Source: Metellina segmentata (lineage: Eukaryota; Arthropoda; Arachnida; Araneae; Tetragnathidae). Taken from it: 64,000 nt of DNA. This document shows, piece by piece, positions 12,401-20,686 of this stretch. The number at the start of each line of letters is the position of its first letter. Within the stretch, counting starts at the first letter, position 1. Both the position numbers and the translations under genes were made by a program. Below the pieces are notes generated by a model. It was not told the DNA's origin. It worked only from the letters and a program-made list of their open reading frames with translations, and ran no database searches. The stretch is from positions 137,659,432 to 137,723,431 of the forward strand of contig OX375872.1 of the NCBI GenBank assembly GCA_947359465.1, written 5' to 3'.

Positions 12401-14306
12401 CCTTTCTTTTCACAATTACTTGACATTATCTTGGGCAGTTACACCCTCTCCCAAAAAAAAAAGTGTTATCATTTTTTTTTATTCAGTAGTTACATGGCAT
12501 AAAATGTTAAAATATCTTCAAATCACTATTGGCATGTTGGTCTATTGTTTACTGTATAAACTTCACAGATCAGGTGAGCTCTATGCTATTTTCTGTTTTG
12601 TTTCTAACTTCAGTTATAAATTCAATATTATTTTTCTTACTGTCACTTTTATGTTTACCTCATATCAAATGTTTGCATCATGATTACAAAAATCCGAGTT
12701 CCGACCTCCACATCTGTAATCTGGGTCCCAGTACCAATTATTACTTGGCATTGTCTTGGATTTGGTGCAGCTTGGGCTAAATATGGTCTTGGCCCATAAA
12801 ACATAAAATAAACCAACCCCAGTACCAAGATAAGATGACATGACCTTAAATTTGATTTATAGAGTATCTTTTACTGCCAAGCCTTTGATAGTTAGATAAT
12901 TATGAATTCACTACTTGACACTCTTTGTACTTTTGTATGACATATTGTGGAAATTTATTATAATTGGTGTTAAAGTGTACTATATGCCAGATTTTACATA
13001 TTTATAGTCTGGCTCTTGCAAATTGGTGCGAGTTAAGTGGTTTTTAACAAATATATTCATAAAATTGGACAACAAATTTAACATTGTCACAGTGAAAATC
13101 TATTGTTCAAATTCAAGCTCAGAGTTTATCACCAAGGACAGAAACTATAGGTGATGAAACTAATAATTATCTATGGCAATTGCCATACATGATTTTGCCT
13201 ACTGTAGCCCTTTCACACGACAAGCTTTCCACCTTTCTACTAATAGACTAGCTGGAGGTTCATCTGCCTTCTCATCAGTTACAGTATACCATGTGGTTGG
13301 AATTGGGGTTTTATGGCACAAAGGCTAAGTTTTGCGAAATGTCGCATAAATGGATACACACGAGAAAAGTTTTACTGACACAGAAGAGAAATAAACCAGA
13401 GGAATTAAACCCAACACACTATATTACCATTATTCTGATGGTCTGTGAAAAGATTTTCAAACTAGTTGCCCAAACCAATAGTCCATTTAAAGTAATCTGA
13501 AATCTCTTCAGGACTGATTAAGTTACAGAAAAGGAAGTTAGATGAAGCAAAAGGATTATGGATATGAATTCTTGTATTAGTTTAAGTCTACACACACACA
13601 CACACACACACACACAAGATCCAAAACATGGACATACAGTGCCGAACACAAGATTAAACCTTAAAATCAATTAAAAGATAAAACAAAAGTAACCTAAAAA
13701 TTACTATAAAAGCTTATGAAAGCAGTGTGAAGCAACAAGCATTATTCTTGAAAAAGCTAGCCAAATAAAAGGAACTAAAAGTTCATTTCTAAGGTTAATG
13801 TAGTACAAGAAAAAATGCAAATAGTGTTTACTTAGGACAGACTAGGTCACATATTTCTTAACATTTCCGTTCTGATATGTTTAATTTCAGTGTTCGTACA
13901 GGGCATTTTTCCTACAACTCAATTCAACTAAAAACTTTAGCGAAAACCCATAATAAACACAATAGAATTCGAAATATTTTAAATGAAGAAAGTAACCAAA
14001 TTACAGTATATTCAATTCCCAAGACCAGTGTATCAGAAAATTCAACTCGCAAGTCCGTGCTTTCTTTTAAAACAAGCCGAGGTTAGCAAGGTTTTGAATT
14101 CGAATAAATTATGCATGCTAATATTAGTCACCTTCAAAAAATAATACCGACCTTTCAATTGCAATAGAGGCTATAAGGAAAGTTACACTAATTTAGTTTC
14201 CTTGCTTGGTTTGAATTTCCTTACCAGAAAGCACATGCGCGTTTGTTTACGATGCGAAAAGTAAAACTAAACAAAAGTTAAGAAGTAACACCCACCTAAG
14301 ACTCAT
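3261..14306 (-). CDS. three-exon host gene: ubiquitin-like, C-terminally membrane-anchored 140-aa protein
   Basis: Exons (minus strand): 14306-14296, 10370-10108, 3409-3261. The parts are 11, 263 and 149 nt, total 423 nt, which is 140 residues plus stop. Exon 1 (MSL plus two bases) ends in AG|GTGGGT. Exon 2 follows TTTTATTTCAG and ends in ATA|GTAAGT. Exon 3 follows TTCTTCCAACAG. Every junction keeps the frame. Residues ~12-90 resemble a ubiquitin fold: ISVDVNPQDSVREIV aligns with the first hairpin and helix, and KLEWDASVESQGVTDGTKLY with the end of the fold. Residues ~97-119 (from PVHIAVIGTVTLIIAALLF) form one hydrophobic helix with a short tail. I do not recognise the family. A cytosolic ubiquitin-like domain on a membrane anchor is inferred. 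A GTATGT after 3285 could splice to an exon not identified here, so the C-terminus is provisional. The 6.7-kb second intron holds a mariner and a pogo element. Confidence 0.62.
3410..4032. other. intron sequence, nothing else seen
   Basis: AT-rich DNA inside the long second intron of the minus-strand gene. No repeat or coding signal recognised. Confidence 0.45.
4033..4430 (+). repeat. degraded dispersed repeat (GGTTTTATGGC family), interrupted
   Basis: 4036-4100 (GGGGTATTATGGCATAAGGG, then a GCAGCACC block) and 4315-4430 (ACAAGGAAAGCTTTACTG, then ACACCCAGGGAGG) match the two halves of a repeat also found at 12716-12830, 13284-13440 and 18575-18785. About 200 bp of unmatched DNA separates the halves. 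The class is unknown; it has no coding capacity. Confidence 0.5.
4431..5737. other. intron sequence, nothing else seen
   Basis: AT-rich intron DNA between a dispersed repeat and the mariner. No ORF or structured repeat was supported. Confidence 0.45.
5738..7076 (+). mobile_element. mariner transposon, ~1.34 kb, inactive
   Basis: The ends form an imperfect inverted repeat of about 26 bp: AGGTTCATTCAATAAACAAC at the left and, read inward from 7076, AGGTACATTCAATAAATAAC at the right. A TA precedes the left end; the right flank has lost a clean TA. Length and internal transposase relic fit mariner. It lies in the intron of the minus-strand gene, in antisense orientation. Confidence 0.82.
6080..6943 (+). 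pseudogene. mariner transposase, frameshifted and catalytically dead
   Basis: The N-terminal part is scattered over frames: RPGALKRVSDDIVAKVDEL at about 6130-6195 and a second helix-turn-helix-like ISVGAVHAI-type block at 6240-6270. RWVPHHLEAAQAF at 6328-6370 leads into a 197-codon open frame to 6943. In that frame the first catalytic Asp of the mariner triad is replaced (MGYESW instead of a GDESW-type motif) and the second is His (LLHHNSRP instead of HDNxRP). The third is kept (YSPDPSPCDFH). Because two of three acidic residues are lost, the protein could not catalyse transposition even if translated. Confidence 0.8.
7368..9402 (+). mobile_element. pogo-like DNA transposon with TA target duplication
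   Basis: Ends are GGGGAGACTGGGGACACTTG at 7368 and, read inward from 9402, GGGGAGACTGGGGAGATTTG, about 25 bp with few mismatches. TA flanks both sides (7366-7367 and 9403-9404). Length is 2035 bp. Near-copies of the end motif recur inside at about 7732-7790 and 9155-9195. The internal protein relic is pogo/Tigger-like. Confidence 0.85.
7863..9022 (+). pseudogene. pogo/Tigger-type transposase relic
   Basis: Fragments in several frames follow the order of pogo transposases. An N-terminal psq-like helix-turn-helix lies at 7899-8015 (EDMQAAVKVVLDG, then FGINVMTLKRSVK). RPEATSLNYAISFNKHNIN-like fragments occur at 8195-8255. A block at 8310-8370 resembles the region after the first catalytic Asp (SGFTTVHKPSKVVATKG). 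A Ser/Glu-rich C-terminal tail runs from about 8690 to the stop at 9022. Much of the DDE core between about 8400 and 8690 is missing or unreadable, so this copy is defective. Identification is by motif reading only. Confidence 0.65.
9403..10107. other. intron sequence, nothing else seen
   Basis: Between the pogo element and exon 2 of the minus-strand gene. Short plus-strand frames here lack coding character. Confidence 0.45.
10108..10370 (-). CDS. exon 2 of the ubiquitin-like membrane protein gene
   Basis: 263-nt exon with consensus acceptor (TTTTATTTCAG, AG at 10372-10371) and a perfect GTAAGT donor beginning at 10107. It encodes almost the whole ubiquitin-like domain. The frame stays open past the donor to a TGA at 10046, but phase agreement with exon 3 favours splicing. 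Confidence 0.68.
10371..12715. other. first intron of the minus-strand gene, no feature seen
   Basis: AT-rich DNA with short accidental frames. A G run sits at about 11250-11259. No transposon ends or coding motifs were recognised with confidence. Confidence 0.4.
12716..12830 (-). repeat. dispersed repeat (GGTTTTATGGC family)
   Basis: Read on the minus strand it gives GGGGTTGGTTTATTTTATGT, then GCCAAGACCATATTTAGCCC, a GCTGCACC block and CAAGTAAT. The order matches the copies at 4.0, 13.3 and 18.6 kb. Confidence 0.55.
13284..13440 (+). repeat. dispersed repeat (GGTTTTATGGC family)
   Basis: TTGGGGTTTTATGGCACAAA at about 13303 is followed by AAAAGTTTTACTGACACAGA and AGAGGAATTAAACCC, the same order as the copy at 18575-18785. 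The short open frame inside it is not a gene. Confidence 0.55.
13590..13616. repeat. (AC)n microsatellite
   Basis: Uninterrupted AC dinucleotide repeat, 27 bp. Confidence 0.95.
14296..14306 (-). CDS. exon 1 (start codon exon) of the ubiquitin-like membrane protein gene
   Basis: ATG at 14306-14304, in the context ATAACCATGAG, reads Met-Ser-Leu plus AG, then donor GTGGGT. The two leftover bases combine with the first base of exon 2 to make Arg, keeping the frame. Short first coding exons are common, but with only 11 nt this exon is the least certain of the three. Confidence 0.5.
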
Positions 14307-14673
14307 GGTTATATAAGAACAACCCTACTAAAAAGAAGAGCAATCTAAAATTATCAAGTTATCGCCACAAAAAAATTATATTACAACCAAAAATGTGCGA
14401 CACACTTGTAATAATCTCTTTCTTAACATTAAAATCCTTCGCCAAAAGATTGAAATGTGCTAAAGGCAGGATTGGTCAGCTGATCTGATTCGGAGTGCGC
14501 AGTTTGTGCTCTTGTTTTTCTTTTTCATTTCGTATGTACATTTGAAGTTTATGCTACAGCAGCGAGGCATACTTTTCTTCTATTGTTCCAGAAAACTTTT
14601 GTTTCATTCGTTATCGAGAAAAGACATTATTACTTTGAATTGAGCCGTCCTTTAAATTGTCTTTAGTCTTAAA
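14307..14673. promoter_or_regulatory. candidate bidirectional promoter
   Basis: This 367-bp interval separates the minus-strand ATG (14306) from a plus-strand ATG-GTAAGT (14674). It is less repetitive than its surroundings. TTATATAA lies just upstream of the minus ATG, too close to serve as a TATA box for it; plus-strand core elements are not clear. Confidence 0.35.
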
Positions 14674-17371
14674 ATGGTAAGTACGACTGATGTTATGAAA
14701 AGCTATAATTGAGCCACAAATATTTTGAATGTTAAACTTAGGCTAAATCTGGCAACAATATTTGAGCCAGAATTTGATTGGATTGGAATTGAGAACTTGG
14801 CTCTTGCTCTTCTTTTGTTTTTCTGAGACTTTGTTGTAGTCTTGTCCACAACAAGTTCCCCATAGGCATAACCACAAAGAAGTGGTGTGGGTAATTTGGT
14901 AATTTTTAGTTAACGTCGTACTAGAGCAACACAACGGGCTATTGACGACGGTCCGGGATCAGTCCCTTAAGGGAAAGATTCGAGGACAACACCTCGTAAT
15001 TTTGAACCACGGTCAGATGACGAAGCAACACCTGAGCTGGCACCCCACTCTCCAAACTTCCACGCCAACCCAAAGTGAGGACTTTCGGCCACGACAGATT
15101 TAAGATGCACCAGCCGCCTCTACACCATACGTTTACAAACATCCATGCCCGGGCCCGGATTCGAAACAGGAACCTTCCGATCTAGAGGCTAACACCTTAA
15201 CCACTATACCGGTTGGTCGGCTGAAAAGGTGTGGGTGTAACTAGGGTTGTTGAATGGGGGGGGGGGGGTTTAGTCGTCCCGAAAAGTATGGACTGCACCC
15301 CCAGTAAAAAAGGGAAATAATTAATTTATTTTTTCAATTAATATTTGTTTTATATTACTGATTAACTATATTAATATGATTAATATCTATCAATTATTGA
15401 TAATTTAATTATATATTAATAAGTACTCATTAATACTCTATTTTAAACACAAAAAAATTGTATTTATACAATATTTACCAGAGGACTTGATGGTGTATGA
15501 ATTTTAAAACTTTCTATCTTTTAAATTAGAAATTAAAATGTCGATTTTTTCGCAGACGTTTCGATTATTTTATTTCTGAACTTCTTAGAAATAAATTTTA
15601 TTTGCTTGAAGTTCGTCGGTAAAAATTATCTGGTAATTGCTAAATTCTCTGGTAGAATTGGTAAGATGCACATACTTTTAGATTGTTTTTTGATTATCAT
15701 TAAATTAAAAAGAATAGAAAAATAGTCACTAGATTTCATGAACTATTACATTTGGACGAAATTAATCAGCTTTTGCTGTGGTAAATACATACAAACATTT
15801 TCCTAGTTAGTTCTTTAAAAAACGTATTCTAAGTTAAATATAAAATCAAGTGAATAAAATTTTCACTTATGATTTGCAGTAATTTATATTATGAGCGTAA
15901 AAATAATTTTTTTAATATAATCTAGTTTAAATAGCCACAAATATTAAATCTCCGATTGCTCGTCATTAGCGAATTTGACTTTCCCTTTGCGAATTTGACA
16001 ACCCCCATCTCCCCCTGGTTAAGCCTATGAACTAATGTACCATTGTTTCATTGATTTCATTTATTTATTACACAAGTAAAACACTGATGAATTAAGTTAT
16101 GAAGAGAGTAAGAGTAATTAATAAAGGAACTGATTTGTGAAAACTCATCATAGATGCAAAATTTTTCTCACCTGAATGGGGAGTTTGAACCCCCAAACCA
16201 CCGTGGTTACGCCTGTGGTAGGTATTTTAATTGCCATCGTAATGGAGCAACGCAACGGGCTATTGACGGATCGGAATTAAATGTAATCTTGAACAAAAGT
16301 TTCGTTTTTATCCTAATTCAACAACCGTTGCAGCTCAGGTGTTGCTTCGTCATCTGACCGTGGTTCAAAATTACGAGGTGTTGCCCTCGGTTCTTTCCCT
16401 TAAGGGACTGATCCCAGACCGTCGTCAATAGCCCGTTGTGTTGCTCGAGTACGACGCTAACTAAAATTACCATTACCATTACCACGGCAAATGCCGTGAG
16501 CATAGCTTACATCGCCACGACGATCAACGGTACTCACGTCAAGAATTGCTGCGAGTATTTAAAACCGAATGTTTCATTATTTTTCTGTCAAATACCAGCT
16601 ATTAAAAAACAACTAAGAAAAAACTGTGTCTTAATTAAGATATGTGCGGATGGTCATTCGTTTTCAGATTTTAAAGCTGATCGAGAGTTCAGAAATGGTT
16701 TCATGCATGTGATCGCAGATCTTGCATTTAGCTATGTATGTAGTTATGAAACAACTGCATTTTTCTCTAGCCTAATTATTTACTGATGCCTTCGTAAACT
16801 TGGTAATAAGGAAATGAACGTGTGTCTACAACATATTCCTTGATTCTTTCTTCTTTTTTTTTTTTTATCTCAGATGTATTTTAGGGTTTCAGATGAAATT
16901 GCAGAAGGCTTACAAGAAAAATGAAGTATTTTTTCTTCTTCTCATTGCATTGTGCATTCAATTGTTTTAAAGTTGAGCGAAAATTTCCAACTGCAGTTTA
17001 CCGCTATTACGGAAATTTTAGATTTTGCCTTGAGCTGAATAGTTTTTGCTGCCAGCTTGTAAAAGTTCATAGCAATAGTTGCTGCCATATTCAAAATCTT
17101 ATCTCGAGCCATGGTTGGTACTGTGTTAAAAAGTCGATTTTTGACAAAAATTTCATACTTCATTTTATTGAACATTCTTAATATTTAGACATTTCTTTAC
17201 AGAGCTGTATTTATTTTATCTATACGGTGAACAGAAGCGGAGATATCACACTTTGAATAGATCTTAACAGCTGTTTCTTATCAGGAATTAGTGTTTTCAA
17301 AGCTGAAAGCTGGGTTAAGTTTCGGTTTTGCTCTGCTGTTTTACAAATTTAAACAGCTGAATCGCAAAACG
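14674..17371 (+). CDS. candidate start of a plus-strand gene (two small exons)
   Basis: ATG at 14674-14676 is followed directly by the donor GTAAGT. The next plausible coding exon in phase is 17285-17371: acceptor TTTCTTATCAG, 87 nt with no stop, then donor GTGAGT. It encodes 29 residues beginning ELVFSKLKAG, with a hydrophobic LSFGFALLFY stretch and a basic tail, which would suit a small membrane protein. Later exons were not found, and I do not recognise the product. The pairing of these two exons is inference from splice signals and phase only. Either exon could be accidental. Confidence 0.22.
14893..15227 (-). repeat. tRNA-derived SINE, nearly full length (copy 1)
   Basis: Read on the minus strand, a tRNA-like head carries an A-box-like TAGTGGTTAAGG and a B-box-like GTTTCGAATCC. 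An unrelated body follows, ending near GTTGCTCTAGTACGACGTTA, with a short tail related to TTACCA. It is flanked by the 9-bp direct repeat GGTGTGGGT (14884-14892 and 15228-15236), consistent with a target-site duplication. Confidence 0.85.
15237..16204. other. AT-rich DNA, no gene seen
   Basis: Contains a G run at about 15257-15269 and long AT-rich tracts. No coding or repeat structure supported. Confidence 0.4.
16205..16272 (-). repeat. SINE 3'-end fragment (copy 2)
   Basis: GGAGCAACGCAACGGGCTAT followed by TGACG matches the 3' end of the tRNA-derived SINE in inverse orientation. Only the last ~70 bp remain. Confidence 0.7.
16331..16484 (+). repeat. SINE 3' half (copy 3)
   Basis: Starts at CAGCTCAGGTGTTGCTTCGT and ends in a tandem ATTACC tail. 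It lies inverted with respect to the fragment at 16205-16272. The tRNA-like head is missing. Confidence 0.8.
16485..17284. other. no feature seen
   Basis: Open frames on both strands at about 16.9-17.2 kb lack recognisable motifs. Confidence 0.35.
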
Positions 17372-17591
17372 GTGAGTTTACGATGTGCCATTTGTCATCC
17401 AATAGTTCTCCCCCCCCCCCAACTCATTTTATACTGTCTTTTTAATCTAATTTCAATCTTTCTTAAAATAATAAAAACAGCAACATCATAGCATAATTCT
17501 TCCTTCCTCATAATTTTGCTTGCTCGGATTTGATTCACTGGCATTTACATTTGATTTTCGTCCATTTATTTAAATATGTATCCCTTTTATT

Positions 17592-17629
<38 letters not shown>

Positions 17630-17954
17630 GGTAGAATCATTCTCTCCAATATTGGTAACCCATTCATCAGTAGCACTTCTTACCGACATATTACATACGA
17701 CATAGTATCAATAAATTATTGATTAATCATCGAAATTAATAAAAAGTTACTAAACAATAAAATAATTAATTTATTAGCAATTTAAATTAATAAATAAAAT
17801 TAAAAAATTATTGAATAATTAATTGAAACAAATATTTTAAAACAATATTCAAAATTATTTAAGAAAATTATTGACTAAATATGTTTGTGAATTAATCTTA
17901 TTTAAGTCACACAATACGGTTTCGTTGATCAAATTAATTACCTATTTAATAACA
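17372..17954. other. AT-rich DNA with (CT)n microsatellite
   Basis: Holds a pure CT repeat at 17599-17627 and a C run at about 17411-17420. From 17700 to 17930 the sequence is almost only A and T. Confidence 0.5.
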
Positions 17955-18560
17955 TATCATCTACAATTTTTTTTTTTTTTGCATTGAATAGCAAGCACTT
18001 TTTGCTCTTTTTAAGTATTCATTTGTTTGACATTGTAACAAACTGCCATATTCATTTTTGTTATGAGGAGTTTCTCCAGTATTCAACATGGAACGATATT
18101 CGGTTTGGTTTTTTCGAACCATGCTGAAAATTCTGTCACTGCTTGCATTACTGTGAAGAACTGACAAAACTGACAACATTATTTTAGGCAATTCCACATA
18201 TTTTAAGTTGCCATTGCTATGCTTGATTAGGGAAATTTTAAACCAAACTACATCAGCTCTATCATATTCCAAAATTTCAGATGACGATATTCGTAGTTTT
18301 CACAATACATCCGTAGCTCCGTAGTTTTCACCTAATTTCCGTAGCAACTACGGAAATTCCGTAACAGTTGGAGAGTCTAGAATTTCTTTTTCATGTAGAT
18401 TTAAAATTCGTTTTACTATGGCTAATTCTAAGATGAATCGTTCTAAGAAGCGAAATTGATCGCTGCATATTCCATCCAAACAAACAGATGCATTTACAGT
18501 GTCCGCAAGTTGATGAGTGTTGATGTCGATTTCAACGGGCAAAAGCAATGAAAGCAACAC
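17955..18560 (-). pseudogene. hAT-type transposase C-terminal relic
   Basis: Two minus-strand frames with a break at about 18275-18345. The downstream one (18272-17961) reads LPKIMLSVLSVLHSNASSDR, then FSMVRKNQTEYRSML and a NEYLKRAKSACY-like end. This resembles the C-terminal dimerisation region of hAT transposases, whose hallmark is a conserved Ser-Asn-(Ala)-Ser-(Glu/Asp)-Arg-Val/Ile-Phe motif. The upstream frame (18560-18348) has no sure match but lies in the right order. The catalytic core and transposon ends are missing here. Confidence 0.65.
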
Positions 18561-18574
18561 TGAAAGCCAAATAT

Positions 18575-18785
18575 CCTGGACTTCCTAATAAAGGTAGTTG
18601 TAGGTTGAACAGGTTCATTTCCTGTCAGGTGCATTCCTCCCTGGATGTATTTCTATCTTCTGTGTCATTAAAAACTTTCATTGTGTGTGTCATTACTTGA
18701 TATTGTATGTCTTGTGTCTGGCGCAGCATCTCCAAGTATGGCATGTGTCGCCATAAAACCCCAAAATCAACCAATCCTCTAGTAA
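18575..18785 (-). repeat. dispersed repeat (GGTTTTATGGC family), best copy
   Basis: On the minus strand: GATTTTGGGGTTTTATGGCG, a GCTGCGCCAGACACAAG block, CAAGTAATGACACACA, TTAATGACACAGAAGA, CATCCAGGGAGGAATGC and GAACCTGTTCAACC. It adjoins the hAT relic. Confidence 0.6.
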
Positions 18786-19254
18786 AGATTTTAAAATTAT
18801 AAAACCCATTTTCATGTATTTAAGTGATAGAACACTATTGCAAAAGTACATTCATGGGAAAACCCAAAATATAAAAATGAATAAATCAATAAAGTTTTGT
18901 GGGGCATTGCGCATAAATAAATTTTTATATCCTTAAAAACTCTCATACATAGCAATTATGCAGTTTAATGAAGGATTTAATGGTTTAGTAAAATTATTAA
19001 ATGGTGTAGGGTAAAATTTAATAGAAAAATAATTTCTTTTTCCGAAAGGCAATCATTGTCTTCGACAGAACTGCGAAGAAAAAATTTTATAGCACTAACA
19101 AATAAAAAATGGCCATTTAAGGAAATAGCAGATGTACATAAAACAGGGTAATTTCGAAGCGATCAAGTTATAATATATTTTAATAAATTTATTTTAAAAT
19201 CTTTATCTCTGAATGTGATTTTGAGCAAAATATTTGCATGTAAAATGTTATAAC
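18786..19254. other. no feature seen; ends in hAT target duplication
   Basis: AT-rich DNA. The last eight bases (GTTATAAC, 19247-19254) are the left target-site duplicate of the hAT element. Confidence 0.5.
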
Positions 19255-20168
19255 TAAGGCAACTTTTTTGTTGCAGTAAAAATGGGAAAAGTTGCATTTA
19301 TCATTCCCTAAAGTTGCATTTATGAAAATAAAGTTGCATTTATGAAAATAAAGTTGCATTTATTTTTGATACACTAAAATCAGAAATAAATTATTAGTAA
19401 AAAATGAAAAAATTCAAAATTTAATGGTACATTTTTAAATACAGAAGAACGTTGATATCGTTGAATGGCCTATCCTTGGTCAGTAATTTCTTTAACATTG
19501 AAAAACTGAACTCAAAGGAAACTGATTTTGCCTGACATTGTTGCATTAGACTTTTTCTGCAGTTGTGAAACAAGTGTACCACTCAAGTAACTTGGAGCAA
19601 TCGCGGATAAAGCACCTTGAGTGTGATTCCAGCCGTAATCATATAATATGCTGTATCGGATAGCAGAAGCGTAAAATCCTTTCGCTCAACATTCAGAGAT
19701 TTCATCTACAAGGAAACAACTCAAATCATCTACAAGGAAACAACATATTGATGATCAAAACTCCGCAGTCGATTACGCAAGTTTCCTCTGGATAATCATG
19801 AGTGCCAACCAATGTGTTAAAGTACTTGCTATTTATTTCACTTTCGTCTGTTAGGACGAACACCTTCTTTCCCTGAACTTCTTGTTTGATCCGCAATACT
19901 TCGGCGTTCACAAGATCAGACACATGTGATTGAAGAGTTGATTCAGAGGGCAAAAAATGAAATAGTAATTTCATATTAATTAACTGTAAGCTAAATTGTA
20001 AAAAGTTGTTACTTGCAAAAAGTTGCATTTGTGTAGAAAGTTGCATTTATGTTGCGGTTATAACTCACTTACAATACACCCCATGTAGGAGCAATTTTGT
20101 TTTTAGTACTTTACATAAAGTGTAGAATGTGTGAAAAAAAGTTGCATTTGTTGCAAAAAGTTGCCCTA
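19255..20168 (-). mobile_element. hAT-type element, 914 bp, internally deleted
   Basis: Left end TAAGGCAACTTTTTTGTTGC and, read inward from 20168, TAGGGCAACTTTTTGCAAC form terminal inverted repeats. The flanks GTTATAAC (19247-19254) and GCTATAAC (20169-20176) are an 8-bp target duplication with one mismatch, the size typical of hAT. Several AAAGTTGCATTT copies lie near both ends. The length is far below an intact hAT element. Confidence 0.8.
19440..20046 (-). pseudogene. hAT-type transposase fragment
   Basis: Minus-strand frame 20046-19726 contains FLPSESTLQSHVSDLVNAEV and then KKVFVLTDESEINSKYF. The Thr-Asp-Glu-Ser block sits where hAT transposases have their first catalytic Asp. A second fragment at about 19550-19450 (FSMLKKLLTKDRPFND) lies in another frame. 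The rest of the catalytic domain is absent, consistent with internal deletion of the 914-bp element that contains it. Confidence 0.6.
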
Positions 20169-20284
20169 GCTATAACTAAAAATGTAGTATATACATAGTG
20201 AGATTTCTTTATACAGAAACATGTTCTTCCGGGAGTGTTGCAAAATGTTACCCATTTCCGTTTGAACCGAGTTGTTAACTCTTA

Positions 20285-20683
20285 GGCCCTGTTCACATGA
20301 GGCGTTTTCTAACGCGCGTTTTTGAGGTCAGCTTTCCGTAAGAATTAAATTATGTTTTTTTATTTCTCTAATTCAAGTTAATTTCAAATCAGCGTAAAAT
20401 TCTACGCCAGATCAATACTAAAACAGATTTATTATTCATTTATTTCCATTTGATTTTAATTATTTTTATTAAATAATTATTATTTATTGAAAGAAATCAC
20501 ATTGAGATAACGATCTGGTGCAAATTTTTCCGCACATTTCCCAATCCGTTGAAATTTTCACTCTATATTCAACGATCGCAAAGATAGAAACTTGAATTAA
20601 AGGAATAAAAAAACGTAATTTAATGCTTACTGAAAGCTAACCTCGTAAACGCGCGTTAAAAAACCACTCATGCGTACAAAGTC
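20285..20683. mobile_element. PIF/Harbinger-like MITE, 399 bp
   Basis: Left end GGCCCTGTTCACATGAGGCG and, read inward from 20683, GACTTTGTACGCATGAGTGG continue through a shared AACGCGCGTTT into long inverted repeats of about 90 bp. TTA flanks both sides (20282-20284 and 20684-20686), the target duplication usual for PIF/Harbinger. No coding capacity. Confidence 0.82.
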
Positions 20684-20686
20684 TTA

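Noticed and set aside
13877..14086. 69-codon plus frame preceded by an acceptor-like TTTAATTTCAG
   Set aside because: The opposite strand is also open over most of it. The donor (GTTAGC) is weak and no motif is recognisable. Could be a missed exon, but unsupported.
15165..15225. tRNA gene on the minus strand
   Set aside because: A- and B-box-like blocks are present, but the sequence continues into the SINE body and recurs as a dispersed family. It is a tRNA-derived SINE head, not a tRNA gene.
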